Origin: Hippophae tibetana
Taxonomy: Eukaryota; Streptophyta; Magnoliopsida; Rosales; Elaeagnaceae
Length of the DNA: 64,000 nt
Direction of reading: 5' to 3'
NCBI GenBank assembly: GCA_037013495.1
Contig: CM072802.1
Location: 60,779,275-60,843,274 of the forward strand
Below the pieces are notes generated by a model. The model ran no database searches, had not been told where the DNA came from, and saw only the letters and a program-made list of their open reading frames with translations. Shown piece after piece: positions 11,466 through 23,867 of the stretch; the stretch's first letter is position 1; every line of letters starts with the position of its first letter. Made by a program: the position numbers and the translations under genes.

Positions 11466-14400
11466 TCAGTATTCCTATGGAGCGCCACCTCCGAAGGAAG
11501 ATCACCATAAGCCCCATAGCCATGGCCATGCCACGAGCACCAGCACCGGGGGATACCCTTACGCCAGCCCCTTTGCATCACTCGTGCCCTCGGCTTTCCC
11601 ACCTGGCACCGACCCCAACGTGGTTGCTTGCTTCCAAGTGGCCGACCAAGACGGCAGTGGCTTCATTGATGACATGGAGTTGCAGAGGGCTCTTTCTTCC
11701 TACAACCAGACCTTCAGTCTTAGAACTGTTCGTCTTCTCATGTACCACTTCACTAACTCAAATGTTCGGAAAATCGGTAATTATCCTTTGTCTCTCTTAA
11801 ATATCTTCTATTGTCTCTGAAATTTGCATTTCTTTGCCGGTGAATTCAGCTATTAGGCTTTGAAATTGACTCGTAGTTTGAGCTATAAGGGATAATGGGA
11901 ATGGACACTTTCTTTGAAATGCCTATTATGCCCGTGGATCATTTTCGATTTTTTGTAAACTGGCTAACTCCTAATCTACCATTGTTTTGTTAATATGCAT
12001 GAGCCCGCAGGTCCTAAGGAATTCGTTTCCTTGTTCTACAGTCTTCAAAATTGGAGGGTGAGCCCGTGAATATCAAATACTTTTTTTTCTTTCTAAATTT
12101 GTATTTTATTGTAGAAAATTTCTGTATTTCCCAAGAGAAATAAGTATAGTATAATTGATATAGTATTTTATCCGTGATAAAATAGGGAATATTTGAGAGA
12201 TTTGACCGGGACAGAAGTGGAAAGATTGATGCAAATGAGCTGCGAGAGGCGCTGATGAGCATGGGATTCGCTGTGTCACCAGTGGTGCTCGATTTGCTGG
12301 TGTCAAAGTTTGACAAAACTGGAGGCAAAAGCAGGGCTATTGAATATGATAACTTCATAGAGTGCGTCCCATTTCTTTAATCCGTTTAAATTGCAACTTT
12401 TTAGTATTGATATATTTCTTTGTTTCTTTCTGAATTGTTGGGTTTGTTTTTGTGAATATGCCTAAATGTCTTCATTTTTGGTTCTTTGGATGCAGGTGTT
12501 GTCTTACTGTTAAGGTAATACCCTTCAAAGTTTAACTCTTATGTGCAAGTTTATTTAACCAGTATGTGAATATTTAAGTATGTATCTCAACTTGGACCAT
12601 TTCACAGTTTACTTGAAACGTGGCTTCCTCATGTTGTTTGTTGGTAACATTAGATGTGAGCTTTTGGGTTTTTCCGCTTTGCTAAGAACTAAAAAATCCC
12701 ATCGTATATATTTTAAGGCTTGTTGAACATTTTTTTATGGTTGCTACTTACATCTCTTAGTCAAGCTTCCAACTAGAGGTGTAAATTGAGATGAGATATT
12801 AACGAGATTCATGATGTAATTCATTAATTTTCAAAACACATCTCATATCGTTTCACTTAATTTTTATTGAGATGAGATGATAATAAGATAGTACTAATTG
12901 AGATATCTCATTTGTTTATAATGGAGCTCAACAAGTGAGAAAAAAAAACTATATATGATTATTTATAATGTAAGTTTAATTAGAAAAATGATACAATATA
13001 TGTTGAAAGTTAGGTCTATTTGACTAGAATATAAATGAGATGCCATGGTATTTAAATAAAATGAGACAATATTGTATTATAAATTCATTAGAGATACTAA
13101 ATAAGACATGAGATGAGATAAGACAAACCACTTTACATCTCTACTTATGGCTTTGACCTTTTTGTTCCTCCTCCACCAATGTCCTTTCTATTCCTACACC
13201 AGTCTCCTATTTTGGTGCTCTTGCTTGGTATGTTTTTGTTCTTATTCATTGCTTACCATTTTTCAATTTTGGAATCGACATCTCTTTATCGCAAAGAAAG
13301 AATGTTCTCTAGTTCTAATCCACCAAATTCTACTGTGCTATTTCACTTTCTGATGATCTAATTCTAATGTTTGTTGTATTTGGTTCTGCATTTTAATTTT
13401 TTCTAGCATAATGAAAGGAGGATGAAGAATTAGTTGAAGGAACTTTTTTAGAGTTATGAATTCCATTCTTTTTTTAGTTTTAAAATGATAAATTCATTGA
13501 TTTATCGACAGTCAAAATATGTTTATTTTGGTTCATATCTTGAGAGTTGAATAGAATATTGGAATTGATATACTAGAACACAAACATCAAACATATTAAA
13601 GGAATCTCTTGGAGGGAGAGCAGAGATCTCTCTTTGGTTGAGACAGAAAAACAGAAAAGTAGAGTGAGGAAGTCCATAGAAACATAGGAGTGTTTCCAAC
13701 CCAACTTTGCCTTATGTAATAAACTTACTGGTTCAGTTTGAGTCTCTATTTTTATTTGTTCTTTTATGTTTTGGCTTCTATTCTTTATTGTTTGAGACCG
13801 CTTAGAATATTCTTTGCTTTCCATTATAGTTTATTTCATTTATCTATAGTTTACCTTTGCAACTTGATAAGTTGTTTTGAACTCAAAAGTTGATACTAAA
13901 TTCACTTCTATTATTTTTACAGTTTTTATTCTAAATTTTAGTTTCTCAATTCTAACTAAACTTTACTTTTTTTATTTTAATAGTTTTTCTTTCCCGTCTG
14001 GTGGTTGTAATTTTACTGAAACATGAACTCAGTACATCAGTCCATGCTTTTATCATTTCATAACAGCTGTCGCTTTGGTGTCCTGCATATGCCATAATTA
14101 TTTCATTTCCTGAAGTACTCAACTTAATCAGCAACCTATTTAGTTTTCCTTGATCCGAATCATGCACAGATTCTATGCTTTTCGTTTTGGTGTCCTGCAT
14201 ATTAGTATTGGTAGTAAAAACTAAGGCCTTCATAGATGTTCCTTTCTATATATTTTATTGACGGGTACCTTATCTCTAGAAAAGGTACACATAATAATAT
14301 ATTTTTTAAAGGGTATATCCAAAATGACCATAAAAAGATAATTTTGATTAAGTTGGACCAATGGAAAACATTAAAGAATAATTTAATTTTTTTTAAAGTG

Positions 14401-14895
14401 GTAAACTTACTATTTTTTCATTGTCAATTCTCATGTACATTCCATTTCACATTTTTTAAATATTTTTTTTCAAAAAAAGATTAATAGTGTATCCTTTTAT
14501 ATAGTATAGTAGTAATGGTGGTACTCCATTATAATTTTGGTAATTAAGGTACCATATAAAACTTTTACCCTTTTATTGCTTGTTTGAGTCTCTTTACGTT
14601 TGTATTTTGCTAAAGACGTGAAATCAATGACTCCAGACTCCTTAGATTCTTTTGTTCTGATTGTGACCAAATAACACTTAGATTATAGCATAAAGTTTGT
14701 ATTAAATTAAACATTAGATTGAGCATTAGAGGCTTTAATGATAAGTTTTTAGCATTAATTTTATTTTTATTTTCTTATTGTCTCTCATAGGGTTTGACAG
14801 AGAAATTTAAGCAGAAGGACACTAAGTTATCTGGTTCTGCAACTTTCAACTACGAGGATTTCATGATCACCGTCTTGCCATTCCTTATTGCTTAA
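11191..14895 (+). CDS. CML49/50: Penta-EF-hand calcium-binding protein, CML49/50 type
   Basis: Five coding exons are read: 11191-11776, 12011-12057, 12186-12361, 12496-12514 and 14791-14895. They total 933 bp and encode 310 aa. All junctions are GT-AG and all phases close. The N-terminus is rich in Pro, Gln, Gly and Tyr, with SQPYAAPP-type repeats (residues about 21-70) and a run of ten Gln (about 82-91). The C-terminal half holds EF-hand loops DQDGSGFIDDME (152-163) and DRDRSGKIDANE (218-229), both with the canonical ligands at positions 1, 3, 5, 9 and 12. The rest aligns with plant relatives of ALG-2/PDCD6, ending FNYEDFMITVLPFLIA. I chose the ATG that starts MSGYP, as in the family; an upstream in-frame ATG at 10996 lies in likely 5' UTR. 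The protein probably changes partners or membrane association on calcium binding. That role is inferred from the family. Confidence 0.93.
11254..11385 (+). repeat. 27-bp coding minisatellite in the CML gene
   Basis: Units starting ccaagccagcc begin at 11254, 11281, 11308, 11335 and 11362. Each encodes nine residues, PSQPYAAPP or a close variant, and units 3 and 4 are identical. The repeat preserves the frame, so copy-number changes would lengthen or shorten the disordered N-terminus without breaking the protein. Confidence 0.9.
12774..13143. mobile_element. hAT-like MITE in intron 4 of the CML gene
   Basis: This 370-bp AT-rich segment is bounded by tagaggtgtaaa and its near-perfect inverse tttacatctcta (11 of 12 bases). 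Inside are several copies of gagatgagat and its inverse. The TAGNGGTG end is common in plant non-autonomous hAT elements. No clean 8-bp target duplication remains, since cttccaac and cttatggc agree at only four positions. It accounts for part of this intron's length of 2276 bp. Confidence 0.55.
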
Positions 14896-15416
14896 AGTGT
14901 TATAATATACAGGTAACCGTGTTCTGATCTTTGGCCATCTTAGCAATCCTGTTGTATATCAAACAAGTAAACATACTATTATAAGTTCCATTAATGTGTT
15001 GTAAGGCCTCTCATCAGGATTAATTAAACAATTGAGTGATTCTCCCTAGAGACTTTTAAACCCCTAGCCCACTTGCTTATCACACCCTTAATGAAATTTG
15101 AAAAGATTAATTATGTTTTATGCTCACGACTTATGAGATTAGTTTAGTTGTTAATATGTTCAAAATGTTTATTTAATTACAATTATGTTCATAATAACGA
15201 CAAAAATATGCCAAACGCTTGCCATGTTTATATTTACAATTATGCTTACAATTTATGTATAATGTAAAAATATATTCAAAGTTGGTATTTTTTATTGTTA
15301 TTAATACGTTGGTATAATTGTAATTAAATAAACTTTTTGGGTATAAAACATAATTAACTTAATTTGAAAAGGTTAAGCGTTTCTCTTTGCACGTATTTAT
15401 GTTGAAGTTTGTTAAA
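14896..15416. other. CML 3' flank with a foldback sequence
   Basis: The first part is likely 3' UTR of the CML gene; an acag/gtaacc junction at about 14911 could be a 3' UTR splice donor. From about 15095 to 15375 there is an imperfect inverted repeat. The arm with attaattatgttttat (about 15105-15120) pairs with ataaaacataattaa near 15342-15357. The arm with gtttatttaattacaatta pairs with 15312-15334. The left arm has an extra segment of about 35 bp. It looks like a decayed MITE. Confidence 0.4.
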
Positions 15417-15632
15417 TCATCCAGTCACACTAACATGGCCGTATCTTAGATGAAACATTGGTCCGAAATCTTCCTGACTCCCATCAAAACACTCGACAGT
15501 ACACCCATCAAATATAAACGACGCCTTGATCATTTTTTTGAACCCAATTCTTACTTTTTTCCAATTAATGGTTTCTTCAAATCTCCACCCATTGTATTGT
15601 CGCCTCTCCCGTACTTTCCTATAGAACTCCAA
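15417..15632 (-). other. Unrecognised 71-codon open frame
   Basis: The frame is open on the minus strand in a patch that is clearly less AT-rich than its surroundings. The peptide is mixed and charged, for example EETINWKKVRIGFKK and FDGCTVECFDGSQEDFG. I recognise no domain. Upstream on the same strand the frame closes quickly. It could be a fragment of an old gene or transposon protein captured near the CML locus. A functional gene seems unlikely. Confidence 0.25.
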
Positions 15633-15699
15633 TTACTTCACCTAAAAAGTGCACTTCCACTGACATTCCCAAAGTAACCAAAACAAAATATTATCTTCC

Positions 15700-18600
15700 T
15701 TGAACAGCAGATAAGACTTTTAAAAGTTATATTTCGCTGAAATAGTTTCTTTTGTTAAGATTCATGTTTTCCATTCATTTAAGCTTCATCAATTTTATGT
15801 TAAATTATTTGAAAATTTAAATTTAAATTTGATCAGTTTATCAAAACTTATTGCGATAAATAATAAATACTTAATTCTTATGATTCTTTGAAAAATAATT
15901 CTGAATTATGATCATTACCCGTTACTTCTGTCAATTTGGCTATTAATGTAGTTATGTGTTTACATTATTAATTTAATTAGTAAGTGTCTTTAACTGTTGC
16001 CTATAGCAATTCCTCAGCTAATCTTATAGATTTCTATTGGAATTAATGTGATTTTATAGTTCCATTTTGAAATTTGATATTACCTATATATGTTTTGTTT
16101 CAAAAGAAAATGTTACATGTGTAGGTTTCTCCTAATGTTGTGGCTTTTCATTTTAAACTTTTAATGATAATGAATGAGTAGAATATTTTTTTTTTGACAG
16201 AAAATGAAAATAAATTTAGAAACTTTTTATCACTTTAGAGGTTTAGCTCATTTTTTTCTTGGAAAGTTTTCATCTTCATTTACAAGAGACAACCATGCAA
16301 CTAAATTCATACTACTGATTACCAAAAAAATAAAAAGAGATTCATACTACTCCTACCTATTTTTCCACAAAAGTAAGTAGGCTTTTAACTTATATTTGTC
16401 AACTTTAATATTACCAAGTACTTTTTTTTTTTCAATTTTTATAATTTTGGTATTTTTTTCACTCATTTTGCTATTTGTATGTTTGTATTTGATTTCAACA
16501 TAGCATATATTGTACAAAAAAAATCTATAACATTGTACCTTTTTTATTAGAATGAGTAAGGATTATTCTCTTAAAATTTTGTATATACTTTTAAGTTACT
16601 TGTATTTTTTTTTTGGGCAATCATATTAGGATTCGTTTAAAATTGCTTTGACAGACAATTTTTTATTTATTTATAAAATTTAAGAAGCCATATTATTTAA
16701 TTTTTTGAGAAAAATAAATTCTCATGTGTTTTCCAATACGGACAATTGTTAAATTATGCATTAAAGTTATGTGAAAGTTTTAATTTTTTATTTTTTATTT
16801 TTAATTATTTACTTTAATATTGAAATGCCCTTTAATTAATTATTATTTTTTGTTAAAAATTAATCTGATCTAATATTAAGTCAGTTATATAATATTTGAA
16901 GTTACTAGGATGTTTATTAAATTTGTTAATTTTTTATTAGAATAATTTATTAAAAGATATATCAATAATATAAATAATTAATTAAAAAATATAACAATAG
17001 TAATAAAATGAACATTTGCCCTTATTATGCTTATTATTACTTTTTTTTAGGCAATTCCTATGCTTATTTTGAGAATTGGTATATGTGGACTATTTATATT
17101 ATTGTATTGTTACGTTTCTTCACCTATGTTTTCAATTAAGTTACTGTTACATTTTTTGCCCAATTTAATAATAATATTAATGATTTTGTGTAATTTAGAG
17201 ATACTTATTAAAATATATATCAATAATTTTAATAAAGATATTTGATGTGATTTATTTGATAATAAATTTAAAAAAATAAAAATAAAGGTGTGCTAATGTT
17301 ATCAAATCATTCTCATATATTTAAGTCACCTCTGGAATAATAAACCTTTTATTCCTTTAAGATTTTTTAAAATTTTGGAATTTGATCTTTGAAAAAAAAA
17401 TATCACTATACCTTTAATATGACATTCTTATAAAAAATTCAATTTAGTGAGATTAATCTTCACTGCAAGATTATATAATTAAATATTTGTTATTTATGTC
17501 AATTAAAGTTCATTTAACTAATTGCATTATTTTTCGGTTTAATTTTTTCATTAAAGTCAAGTTTCACATATACACATTTAGTAGGACCAGATTTCATAAC
17601 CTTAAATACCCATTTTACTGAACTAAAATACTAACTGAATTACAAATTTGGTGGTGTTTTCTTTTTTTTATTTGAATTACAAGAATATATAGTCATTTAA
17701 TTGTGGTTATAATTAAACTATAAATGAATATTTTTAGGGGCACCTATATTGTAATACTTTTTATTATTATCAAACAAAATTTTTAATTATAAAAACATCT
17801 AATAATTAAATTATTAACATAAATTTTAAGTCATTGTAACTAGGGGTGATAAATTGTGTCAATGTGTCTACTTATTTGATAAATGGGTTATGTTGGGTTA
17901 ACTTATTTATAAAAATATTTTTATTGTGTCTTATCATTTTGAGTTAGAGTTGTCATTTGTTATCATGTTATCGTTTCAATTTTTTTTAATAAAAGTATAT
18001 TATATTTTAATCAAATATAACATTAAATTCATAAGAGTTGGGACAGATTATATTTATATTGGGTTTAATAGATAACATAATAATAAAATATTAATTTAAT
18101 GGATAAATTTTATGTTATTGGATCCTATTTAACTCAATTAATAAATGAGTTCAAATAGATAATGTAATATCATATTGGGTTACTTCACGTTCGGATATAT
18201 ATCAACTTGTGTTAGAAAATATTACACCTAAAACTTTTATCTTTTTATCAAATCATTTCAATATATATAAACTCAATTGTAAGAAAATGCACTCCTTGTA
18301 GGGCTTCAGGTAATTTTAAATGTTGAACATTCATAGCTCCTAAAAATATTATCAATCAATTTTCATATTTGTTGATTTTTTTTATTTCAAAATATATGCT
18401 TGCAAATTTTGATTATATCAAATAATTATATTTTTCCATTTAAAATTATTAGATAAAATTGTAAAAAATAAATCTATTGAACTTAATGATACTTATTTAA
18501 TATATTATTATTACCATTAGACTATTGCATAACATATGAAAGCTAAATGGTTAATTTTTGCTAAATAGATTTAAATTCGTATGGCTTCTTGCAACATAAC

Positions 18601-19692
18601 TTTTAATAGTTCATATCAGTTTGGAGTGTGTGGTGAGATAACACTTATCTCTTCTGTCTCTCAACCAAATTTTATGAGTTTGTGAAGTGTTGGTTTTTCA
18701 AACGATTAATCTATGGAACCAAAAGTTTTCATTTAAAATAAACTTTCCCTCTCGTGGAAAATAAGAAATGAGAAAACTGTTATGAATTTAATACTAATTT
18801 TTGTTAACATTATATACGATTTTTTTTAGTATAATATGTAAGATTAACAAACTGTTATGAATTTAAACCACGTGTTCTTTCACCATACAATTCTTAAGTT
18901 AATAAGTCGCTTTAATAATTATATAAAAAGAGTTTTTTGTTATAATTTTCTATTATGAGATTATAATATTTGAAATTAGGTATTTTATATTATGTTATAC
19001 AGTTGTGACGGAAAAAAAGAATAAATTTAATAATTTATCATTATCTAATTATGATTGAACTGTTGTAATACCGTATATAATTATCTATTGTAAATAGTTA
19101 TCTATTAAACATTTATCTAATTAAAGATTCATTGTTTATAGATATTTATATTCTATTATATATTGAATTATTTTTTAAAATATATAAAAATAATCTTTAT
19201 AACTTTATTTATTTAAGATAATTAAAATGTAAATATTTAGATACTATCTCCTTAAAATAATTATATTATTTTTATAATTTTACGAATATTAGATAATTGT
19301 TATGTTTTATCTATCAAACTATTTGTTAATTATGACCTATCTTTAAGTGTCATTTAAAATGCAAGAAATTATCCCAACACAATTTGAATTATTTTATAAT
19401 GCAAGATTTCTTTATATCTTTCTATTTTAAATGTGTACAAAAATATTTTTAAAAATGTATTGACTGAAAGATGAAAAAAAGGGCAAGTCTTACCCACGTA
19501 TTATTATAAATTTGCCACAGTAGAAAACAAGTTACAAGTTACAAGTAATAACGTCTCTTTTAAAAGAATCTTTCTTAAAATAATAAATATTATTAAGTAA
19601 TTTTATGTTTGTACCCTTTTTTTCCTTTTCTTTTTTAAACAATAACTTATTGCAACCACATTTAAAAAAAGCTATTAATTTAAAATAACTTT
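15700..19692. other. Long AT-rich spacer
   Basis: This is almost 4 kb of AT-rich DNA without a convincing open frame or splice structure. The only element I can suggest is the repeat at 17841-18230, listed separately. The rest shows poly-A and poly-T runs and simple AT stretches. Confidence 0.6.
17841..18230. mobile_element. Possible hAT-like MITE
   Basis: The segment starts taggggtgataa and ends attacaccta, a partial inverse of the start with a small gap. It is 390 bp and AT-rich. The taggggtg start resembles the ends of many plant non-autonomous hAT elements and the MITE at 12774. I found no target duplication, so the boundaries are uncertain. Confidence 0.35.
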
Positions 19693-21270
19693 TTATTTTA
19701 TTAATAATTTTTCACTCATCTCCATGTGAAATGCACAATAACCATGCATTGCATTAGGAAATGCTTTCGGAATAGCTTGAATAATACTTTGATGTCTATC
19801 CGAAATAATAACAAGGTCGTCAACGTGCCCAACTACAGATGATAGTTTTAACAAAAACCATTCCCAAGCATCATTATTCTCTGAATCTCCAACCCCAATG
19901 GAGATTGGATATATATTCTTATTTCCATCAGAACCATTTGCTACAAATAATGTCCCAGCATACCTACCAGTAAGAAATGCACCATCAACTGTAATCACAT
20001 GTCTTATGTAGGATAAGAATCCTCTAATACATGGACCTAGTGCAATGAAAAAATACTTAAATCTTCCCGACTGGTCAACTTCAATATGTGTGACACTTCC
20101 AGGATTTCTTTCCTTTAGAACATGACAGTAGGAAGGGAGTTTGAGGAAAGATTCCTCTTCAGTGCCCCGTAGCAATCTAAGAGCTTTTTCTTTAGACCTG
20201 TATGTTGTGGTGTAACCAATATCAATCCCAAACTCATTCTGACAATCATCAATAATATCTTTTGGCTTATAAACTCTTCCAGGTCGCACCAGTTTCATCT
20301 TAATAGCATTTGCTATCACTCTTGAGGTCGCGGTCCTATTTTTGCTCATGTACTTATTAGGATCACAAGTATGTCTTGATTCAAACTGTTTTACCCTGAA
20401 TCGATCTGATCCAGTGATCTTATTACATCTAATCATCCAAGTACAATTAGCTTGAATGCATTTTATCACTACACGGTCTTTCTTGCTTGTCAGTGTCCTC
20501 GTCTCAAAACTATTTCTTATGGCATGAAGTCCAACATGTGTAGTGAAATGTATCTTATTGTCAAATACTTGATCAACCTTCAAATCAAGCTCTACATGTG
20601 CCACTGAAGAACCAACATCACCATTTGAAAAAATATCCGTGGGTGTACATGGTCGATTAGACAATACTTTATTATTGCACTGAACTAAAGTTGTTCCTTG
20701 AGATTGAGATAAACCATTTTCAGAATCAACTCCTACAGTGAGCCTAGAAGTGGTTGATGAAATAACATTGTTACAAGGTTGCACTAATGTAGTTGTACAA
20801 TTCTCATTTATATCACTCTTGTTCCTAAAAGTATTACCTATAAATTCATTAGGATTTGAAGAATGGTCAACACTTCGTACATCACCCATACTCTCAAAAA
20901 TATTGTCGCAACTTACATGACCATTTCCAAAATTAACAACATGACCATTTCCAAAATTAACAAGTTCTTCACAACAAATAGAATGATGTGTATTTACAGA
21001 TCTTATCTCATTTTTTGTAACATATATAACAGCCTTGCTTTGATTATCTTGAACATGAAGGTTAAAAAACTCATTGAGATCATCGTCATCGCTTATTAAA
21101 ATAGTAGGTAATGTCAGATCATTCTTATAGAAGTACTTCATTGAAATTTCATACTTGTACTTATCGATCTTCAACTTTTGAAACAATTTATATTTAAGGT
21201 CATTATACATAAATTCCTTTTTGATCCTTATCACCGAACCTTCACCTTCTCGATATATTTCTTTGACCAC
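19693..21270 (-). CDS. Truncated MuDR-type (MULE) transposase
   Basis: A single open frame of 525 codons starts at 21270. The N-terminal ~90 residues have the fold-like pattern with ILISDDDDLNEFF found at the start of many plant MULE proteins. Residues ~230-305 match the plant MuDR DNA-binding zinc region (CIQANCTWMIRC and SRHTC). From ~425 comes the MULE DDE domain, with VDGAFLTGRYAG (Asp429), DAWEWFLLKL, ISDRHQSI (Asp491) and a Cys-His pair, CAFHM. The frame stops just after this, so the catalytic Glu and the C-terminal zinc knuckle are missing. Family members are usually 700 aa or more. A 24-bp tandem duplication encodes VNFGNGHV twice. The protein cannot be an active transposase. A domesticated DNA-binding protein is possible but unproven. 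Confidence 0.85.
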   Translation of the reverse strand: MVKEIYREGEGSVIRIKKEFMYNDLKYKLFQKLKIDKYKYEISMKYFYKNDLTLPTILISDDDDLNEFFNLHVQDNQSKAVIYVTKNEIRSVNTHHSICCEELVNFGNGHVVNFGNGHVSCDNIFESMGDVRSVDHSSNPNEFIGNTFRNKSDINENCTTTLVQPCNNVISSTTSRLTVGVDSENGLSQSQGTTLVQCNNKVLSNRPCTPTDIFSNGDVGSSVAHVELDLKVDQVFDNKIHFTTHVGLHAIRNSFETRTLTSKKDRVVIKCIQANCTWMIRCNKITGSDRFRVKQFESRHTCDPNKYMSKNRTATSRVIANAIKMKLVRPGRVYKPKDIIDDCQNEFGIDIGYTTTYRSKEKALRLLRGTEEESFLKLPSYCHVLKERNPGSVTHIEVDQSGRFKYFFIALGPCIRGFLSYIRHVITVDGAFLTGRYAGTLFVANGSDGNKNIYPISIGVGDSENNDAWEWFLLKLSSVVGHVDDLVIISDRHQSIIQAIPKAFPNAMHGYCAFHMEMSEKLLIK

Positions 21271-23867
21271 TTACTACCGTGAATTATTAGAATACTAAGA
21301 CCATCTATTCTCTAAAAGTTATAAGAAAAATTATCAAATAATAATACATTAATACTTAAAATTAAATTAGTTTATTAATTAACACTTTATAAAATATTAA
21401 GGCCTAATTCATGGAGAAAATTTTATAATAATATTTTTATTGTTAAATTTATAAACTGTCTAATTTTGATAATTTAATAATAAGATATACAAATGCAAAA
21501 ATGTGTATAATCTACACTACATGGAATGAACGAAAGAAACAAATGACTATTAACTCTTTTTTTCTCACAAGTCACAATTAGTATATTTCTCAATTTTTTT
21601 CCTTTGAATCCAAAACGCAGAATCTAGTACTCTACTATTATCATATTAATCTTTAAGTCCTTGTCTAAAATATGTTCATAGATAATACAATTTTTTAATT
21701 ATATTTTTCGATTAATTAGGATAATAGATAATACAATTTTTCAATTAAAAATCTCATTAAATAACCCTAAAACAGTTTCGGAGAAAAAAAAAACATCCAA
21801 ATAGTTGAAAAAAATTCAAAAATTTCTCAACCTAATAGCTTCTCAAAGGGTTATAAATCTGAAAAAAAAATCAATATTTACATGCTAATAAAACCAATAA
21901 TAATTTACACAACTTATATAATTAATATCACTAACCTTATTTTGAAAATATTTCGCTTGTAATGAAGAAATAGACAGAAAATTAGAGAACATAAATATAA
22001 GGAGTATAGAGAAAAAATAAGAAGAAAATGGAAAAATAGAAGAGAAAGATGGGTTTTTGAGTATGGAGAAGAGAAAGAAGAAGAAAATGGAAAAAAATAG
22101 AGAAAAAGAAAGCTGAGAGGTGAAAAGAGAGAGAGAGAAAAGAAGAATAAAAAATAGAAAAAGAAAGAATGTTTACGCGTGGGAGGAAAGAGAATGAAAA
22201 TGTAAAAAAAAAGTTAAAAGTGGGACGTGCAGAGGAGAGAGGAGAGAGAAAATGTGACAAAATTTTTGTATACCAGTTATATCAATTTTTTTTTGCCTTT
22301 TTTTAAATTAAATTTTAAATACGTCTTTTTCTAAACTATTATAATTAAAATGGCCATTTTAGGCAAAAACCCTACTTTTTTATTGTAATTTTTTAGCAAC
22401 AAATATGGATGAAATTATTTATGATGATAAAAATAATTTTAATTTAATATTATGAAAATATCAAAAATATTACCGTGAAGAAAATTTATAAAATTTATAG
22501 AAAATATAGATATTTGTTAAACTTTTTAAAACTACTAAAAATTAATTAAATTGATTTTTTATTTAAGGGTTATATTTATGACTCAAATAGAATATATATC
22601 ATAATACATATTTTGAGGTGTATTATGATTAAATTTATTTTTTCCTGAAAGACAAAATAAATTTTTAATTTCACGATTATATTTAAAATAAAGAAAAAAT
22701 GTAAATAAAATTAGTGCAAAATTATTTTAAAAACAAAATTACATAAATCAACCATTGAAAATAGCATAAGAAATTATGACAAGAAATAAAATAAAATAAG
22801 AGATGACCGAAAAATAATTGAAAACATTCATGTAATACAACACAATTTAATAAGTTATAATTAAATATTTATTATATAAAACAAATGTTAAAATGTTAAA
22901 AATAATTGACTTATATATGATATAAATAATAAATCATGTATTAAATTTTTTAAATCCATTTCACGATACATCCCTATATATATTTTCTATATTGTAAAAA
23001 ACTTTCGTTAAAAATTTAGAAAAACTATAACACAACTGAAAGAAATATTGATAAAATTTTGAATACTATATTTGAAAACATTTTCATATCAATACCTTCA
23101 CTACCTTCACTCTACGAAATGAAAATATCATAATATCGAGATATTTTTATAATTGATTAAATAAATGAACAGGAAGAAAGAAAGAAATTAGGGTGTCTTC
23201 AAACAATTTTTTTAATTAAAATAAAAGGGATTTTATAAACAAGATGTCAATCCTGAAGGGGTTACTCATGGCTTAAGCTACGTCCCATGCTAGGTATTTA
23301 GATTTTTGTAGGTTAATCTCATTCATTAAGTTTTATTTGAAAAAATAAATTAAAAAAATACCCAATATATATATTGTGGGTGAGTGAATGTAAGCTACAG
23401 AGTTTTCCATACGACTTGAGACATGAGTAATCATGATCTTAATTAGGAGAGTACAATATAATAATAATACTCTATATTTAACAACCAATTCGGCAGTTAC
23501 AATAGCAGTTATAATAGTTCAGTCAATTCGAAATACATGTAAATTATCCTTGCCCAAACATATTCCTACAACAAATTAAGTTACTCTAATAAAACAATAA
23601 ACTTAAGGTTAAGCAAGTTAAAACAAGAAAAGTATAGAATTCTAAAAGTTTTGAGCTTTTCAGTATCTATTAGCAAGACAGAGTAACTTGAGTCGCTAAT
23701 TCATGAAGAAGTGGGAAAGAATTATGTTTTCAAGCAGTTTTACTATGCATTTAGAACCACAACACCATTTTTGCTTAGACGTTTGGTTTCTTAAGAGAAA
23801 TGGGTTAACGTACGAAGATGATTATATCTTCGAAACATTAAGAAGAGATTATAGGTAGAGAGAGAAA
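21271..23867. other. MULE upstream flank and AT-rich spacer
   Basis: No gene is seen. From about 21995 to 22260 the plus strand is a long purine tract made of ga, gaa and ggaga runs; read with the MULE it is a polypyrimidine leader. At about 22300-22380 the sequence aaatggccattttaggc with an adjoining accct resembles the end of a MULE inverted repeat, but I found no partner on the other side of the gene. The remainder to 23867 is simple AT-rich DNA. Confidence 0.45.

Noticed and set aside
11091..11602. Other open frames across the CML first exon on both strands
   Set aside because: They are frame shadows of the 27-bp and CAG/CAA repeats. The EF-hand frame has family similarity and closed splice phases.
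14262..14560. Foldback with ggtacctta and taaggtacc
   Set aside because: The inverted match is only about nine bases and the interior shows no further pairing, so a MITE call is not supported.
21982..22260. Minus-strand frame rich in Phe, Ser and Leu
   Set aside because: It is produced by the purine-rich tract upstream of the MULE gene and has no domain or plausible start.
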